This document shows positions 5,900 to 6,479 of a DNA stretch of 6,479 nt, piece after piece. The stretch lies in contig CATJRT010000196.1 of assembly GCA_949742895.1 (NCBI GenBank), positions 1 to 6,479 of the forward strand, given 5' to 3'. The notes beneath the pieces were generated by a model. The model did not search any database. It was not told the DNA's origin and saw nothing but the letters and a program-made list of their open reading frames with translations. The first letter of the stretch is position 1. The number at the start of each line of letters is the position of its first letter. The DNA comes from an uncultured Eubacteriales bacterium. GTDB taxonomy: Bacteria; Bacillota_A; Clostridia; Oscillospirales; Oscillospiraceae. The position numbers were made by a program, and so were the translations under genes.

Positions 5900-6212
5900 A
5901 GGCGGCCGGGTTATTTGAGAGAACCGCGCCAACCATCTGACAGCCCTCCAGCTCTGGACAGTCACCGCAGGTCGCCACGCCCTTTTTCCGCGCACATTGG
6001 CGGATACCGCACATGCTGTCGCAGTATACGGTTTTAGCCCCATCGACACGACAGCCTTCACAGTTAATATGTTCGGGCAGAATGGGCGCATCATTCAGCT
6101 CAGCCCATAATTTTGCAGTTTTCTCACGCAGCGCCTGGTCATCATGGATTGTCGCAAGATACGCATCGCATTTTTCGCAGTCCAGCCCGCAATATGCAAT
6201 CATGTCTCTCAT
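5871..6212 (-). CDS. DUF3795-family small cysteine-rich protein
   Basis: This 113-residue soluble protein of unknown function has eleven cysteines (C8, C12, C15, C51, C54, C64, C68, C73, C82, C85, C91). The opening MIAYCGLDCEKCDAYLAT, the middle REKTAKLW and INCEGC, and the later CGIRQCARKKG and CGDCPELEGC are the pattern I know for DUF3795 proteins, common in Clostridia and archaea. The CxxxCxxC and CxxC groups suggest zinc or iron-sulfur binding, but no reaction is established. The ATG at 6212 is chosen because AGGGGG lies nine bases upstream; starting at 6203 would put that site too far away, and the longer frame from 6284 has no ribosome binding site. No convincing promoter was found upstream. 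The gene converges with merR, shares no obvious pathway with it, and uses more AT-ending codons than its neighbours. Confidence 0.88.
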   Translation of the reverse strand: MRDMIAYCGLDCEKCDAYLATIHDDQALREKTAKLWAELNDAPILPEHINCEGCRVDGAKTVYCDSMCGIRQCARKKGVATCGDCPELEGCQMVGAVLSNNPAALKNLKGQTV

Positions 6213-6302
6213 AGTTATGTACCCCCTGAAATTCTTATTTACCGTGCCGATATGACAGAATGTCGCAAACATGTCACGAATCATACTCGCGAAGGCAATT
6301 TG

Positions 6303-6335
6303 AAAAGGAACACCTCACAGCTGCGGAGGTGTTCC
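6303..6335 (-). terminator. Perfect 10-bp hairpin, likely terminator for a minus-strand gene beyond the right edge
   Basis: GGAACACCTC (6307-6316) is perfectly complementary to GAGGTGTTCC (6326-6335), with a nine-base loop that itself holds CAGCTG. On the minus strand the stem is followed by TTTTC (6306-6302), a short T-run, so it best fits termination of transcription entering from the right. The plus-strand side has no T-run. The rest of 6336-6479 holds no complete gene. Confidence 0.5.
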
Positions 6336-6343
6336 CAAGGTGT

Positions 6344-6405
6344 TGGATTACTTGCTTCGTTAAAGTGCGCTCCTCCGCCCCTTGTGCGCAGCGGCTCTTA
6401 ATCCA
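6344..6405. repeat. 62-bp segment bounded by 7-bp inverted repeats with an internal inverted repeat
   Basis: TGGATTA (6344-6350) and TAATCCA (6399-6405) are perfectly complementary. Between them TGCGC (6366-6370) pairs with GCGCA (6386-6390), and GTGCGC is also directly repeated at 6365 and 6384. The segment could fold as a nested hairpin in RNA or be a small mobile or regulatory fragment. No T-run follows on either strand, so it is not a simple terminator. Its nature is unknown. Confidence 0.3.
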
Positions 6406-6479
6406 GCGGCTTCATCGTGGGGAACAGTGGAACATTTGAAATGATGCTCTATAAGTTCTCATAAATGTCTATGTAACAG

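Noticed and set aside
5638..5940. 100-residue plus-strand frame overlapping the merR end and continuing into DUF3795
   Set aside because: Starts inside merR in another frame and passes through a terminator hairpin and the antisense of DUF3795; no family resemblance.
6213..6284. Longer DUF3795 start at 6284
   Set aside because: No ribosome binding site precedes it and the added residues do not resemble the family; the ATG at 6212 has AGGGGG nine bases upstream.
6344..6405. Integron attC site or insertion-sequence end
   Set aside because: GTTAAAG near 6358 does not fit the attC core GTTRRRY, there is no matching inverse core, no transposase and no evident target duplication.

Overview
The window looks like chromosomal DNA from a fairly GC-rich gut-type Clostridia bacterium, for example of the Oscillospiraceae/Ruminococcaceae kind. 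That placement is inferred from strong AAGGAGG-type ribosome binding sites, many GC-ending codons, and the families present (BcrA/LanF-like ABC transporter, single-TM histidine kinase, BmrR-type MerR, DUF3795). It was not checked by any database search.

Layout, left to right. (1) 1-3331, minus strand: a four-gene antimicrobial-peptide-type response cluster. In transcription order it is an OmpR/PhoB response regulator (3331-2657), an ABC ATPase (2521-1610), a six-TM ABC-2 permease (1617-811) and a sensor histidine kinase (798-1, cut by the left edge). The response regulator has a clear promoter and is separated from the transporter genes by a 135-nt gap that holds a good candidate intrinsic terminator or attenuator. 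(2) 3434-4771, minus strand: a MATE-family efflux pump. (3) 4772-4882: a divergent control region with two face-to-face promoters that share one -10 element. The MATE-facing promoter has the 19-bp spacer typical of MerR-activated promoters and carries an inverted repeat. (4) 4883-5716, plus strand: the cognate MerR regulator with a BmrR/GyrI-like ligand-binding C-terminal region. (5) 5717-5870: merR 3' region with a terminator. (6) 5871-6212, minus strand: a small cysteine-rich DUF3795 protein. (7) 6213-6479: no complete gene; it holds the DUF3795 leader, a perfect 10-bp-stem hairpin, a second 62-bp inverted-repeat segment and scraps of possible coding sequence.

How the parts work together (inference from family knowledge). 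The kinase and regulator probably sense a cationic peptide or bacitracin/lantibiotic-like stress and induce the adjacent transporter. Separately, the MerR protein probably binds a drug-like ligand, untwists the long-spacer promoter to switch on the MATE pump, and represses its own gene from the same operator. So the window is two adjacent but independently regulated export/resistance modules, followed by an unrelated small gene. I see no CRISPR array, tRNA, rRNA, insertion sequence or wholly new system. The most informative non-coding signals are the merR/MATE promoter overlap and the hairpin between the response regulator and the ABC genes.
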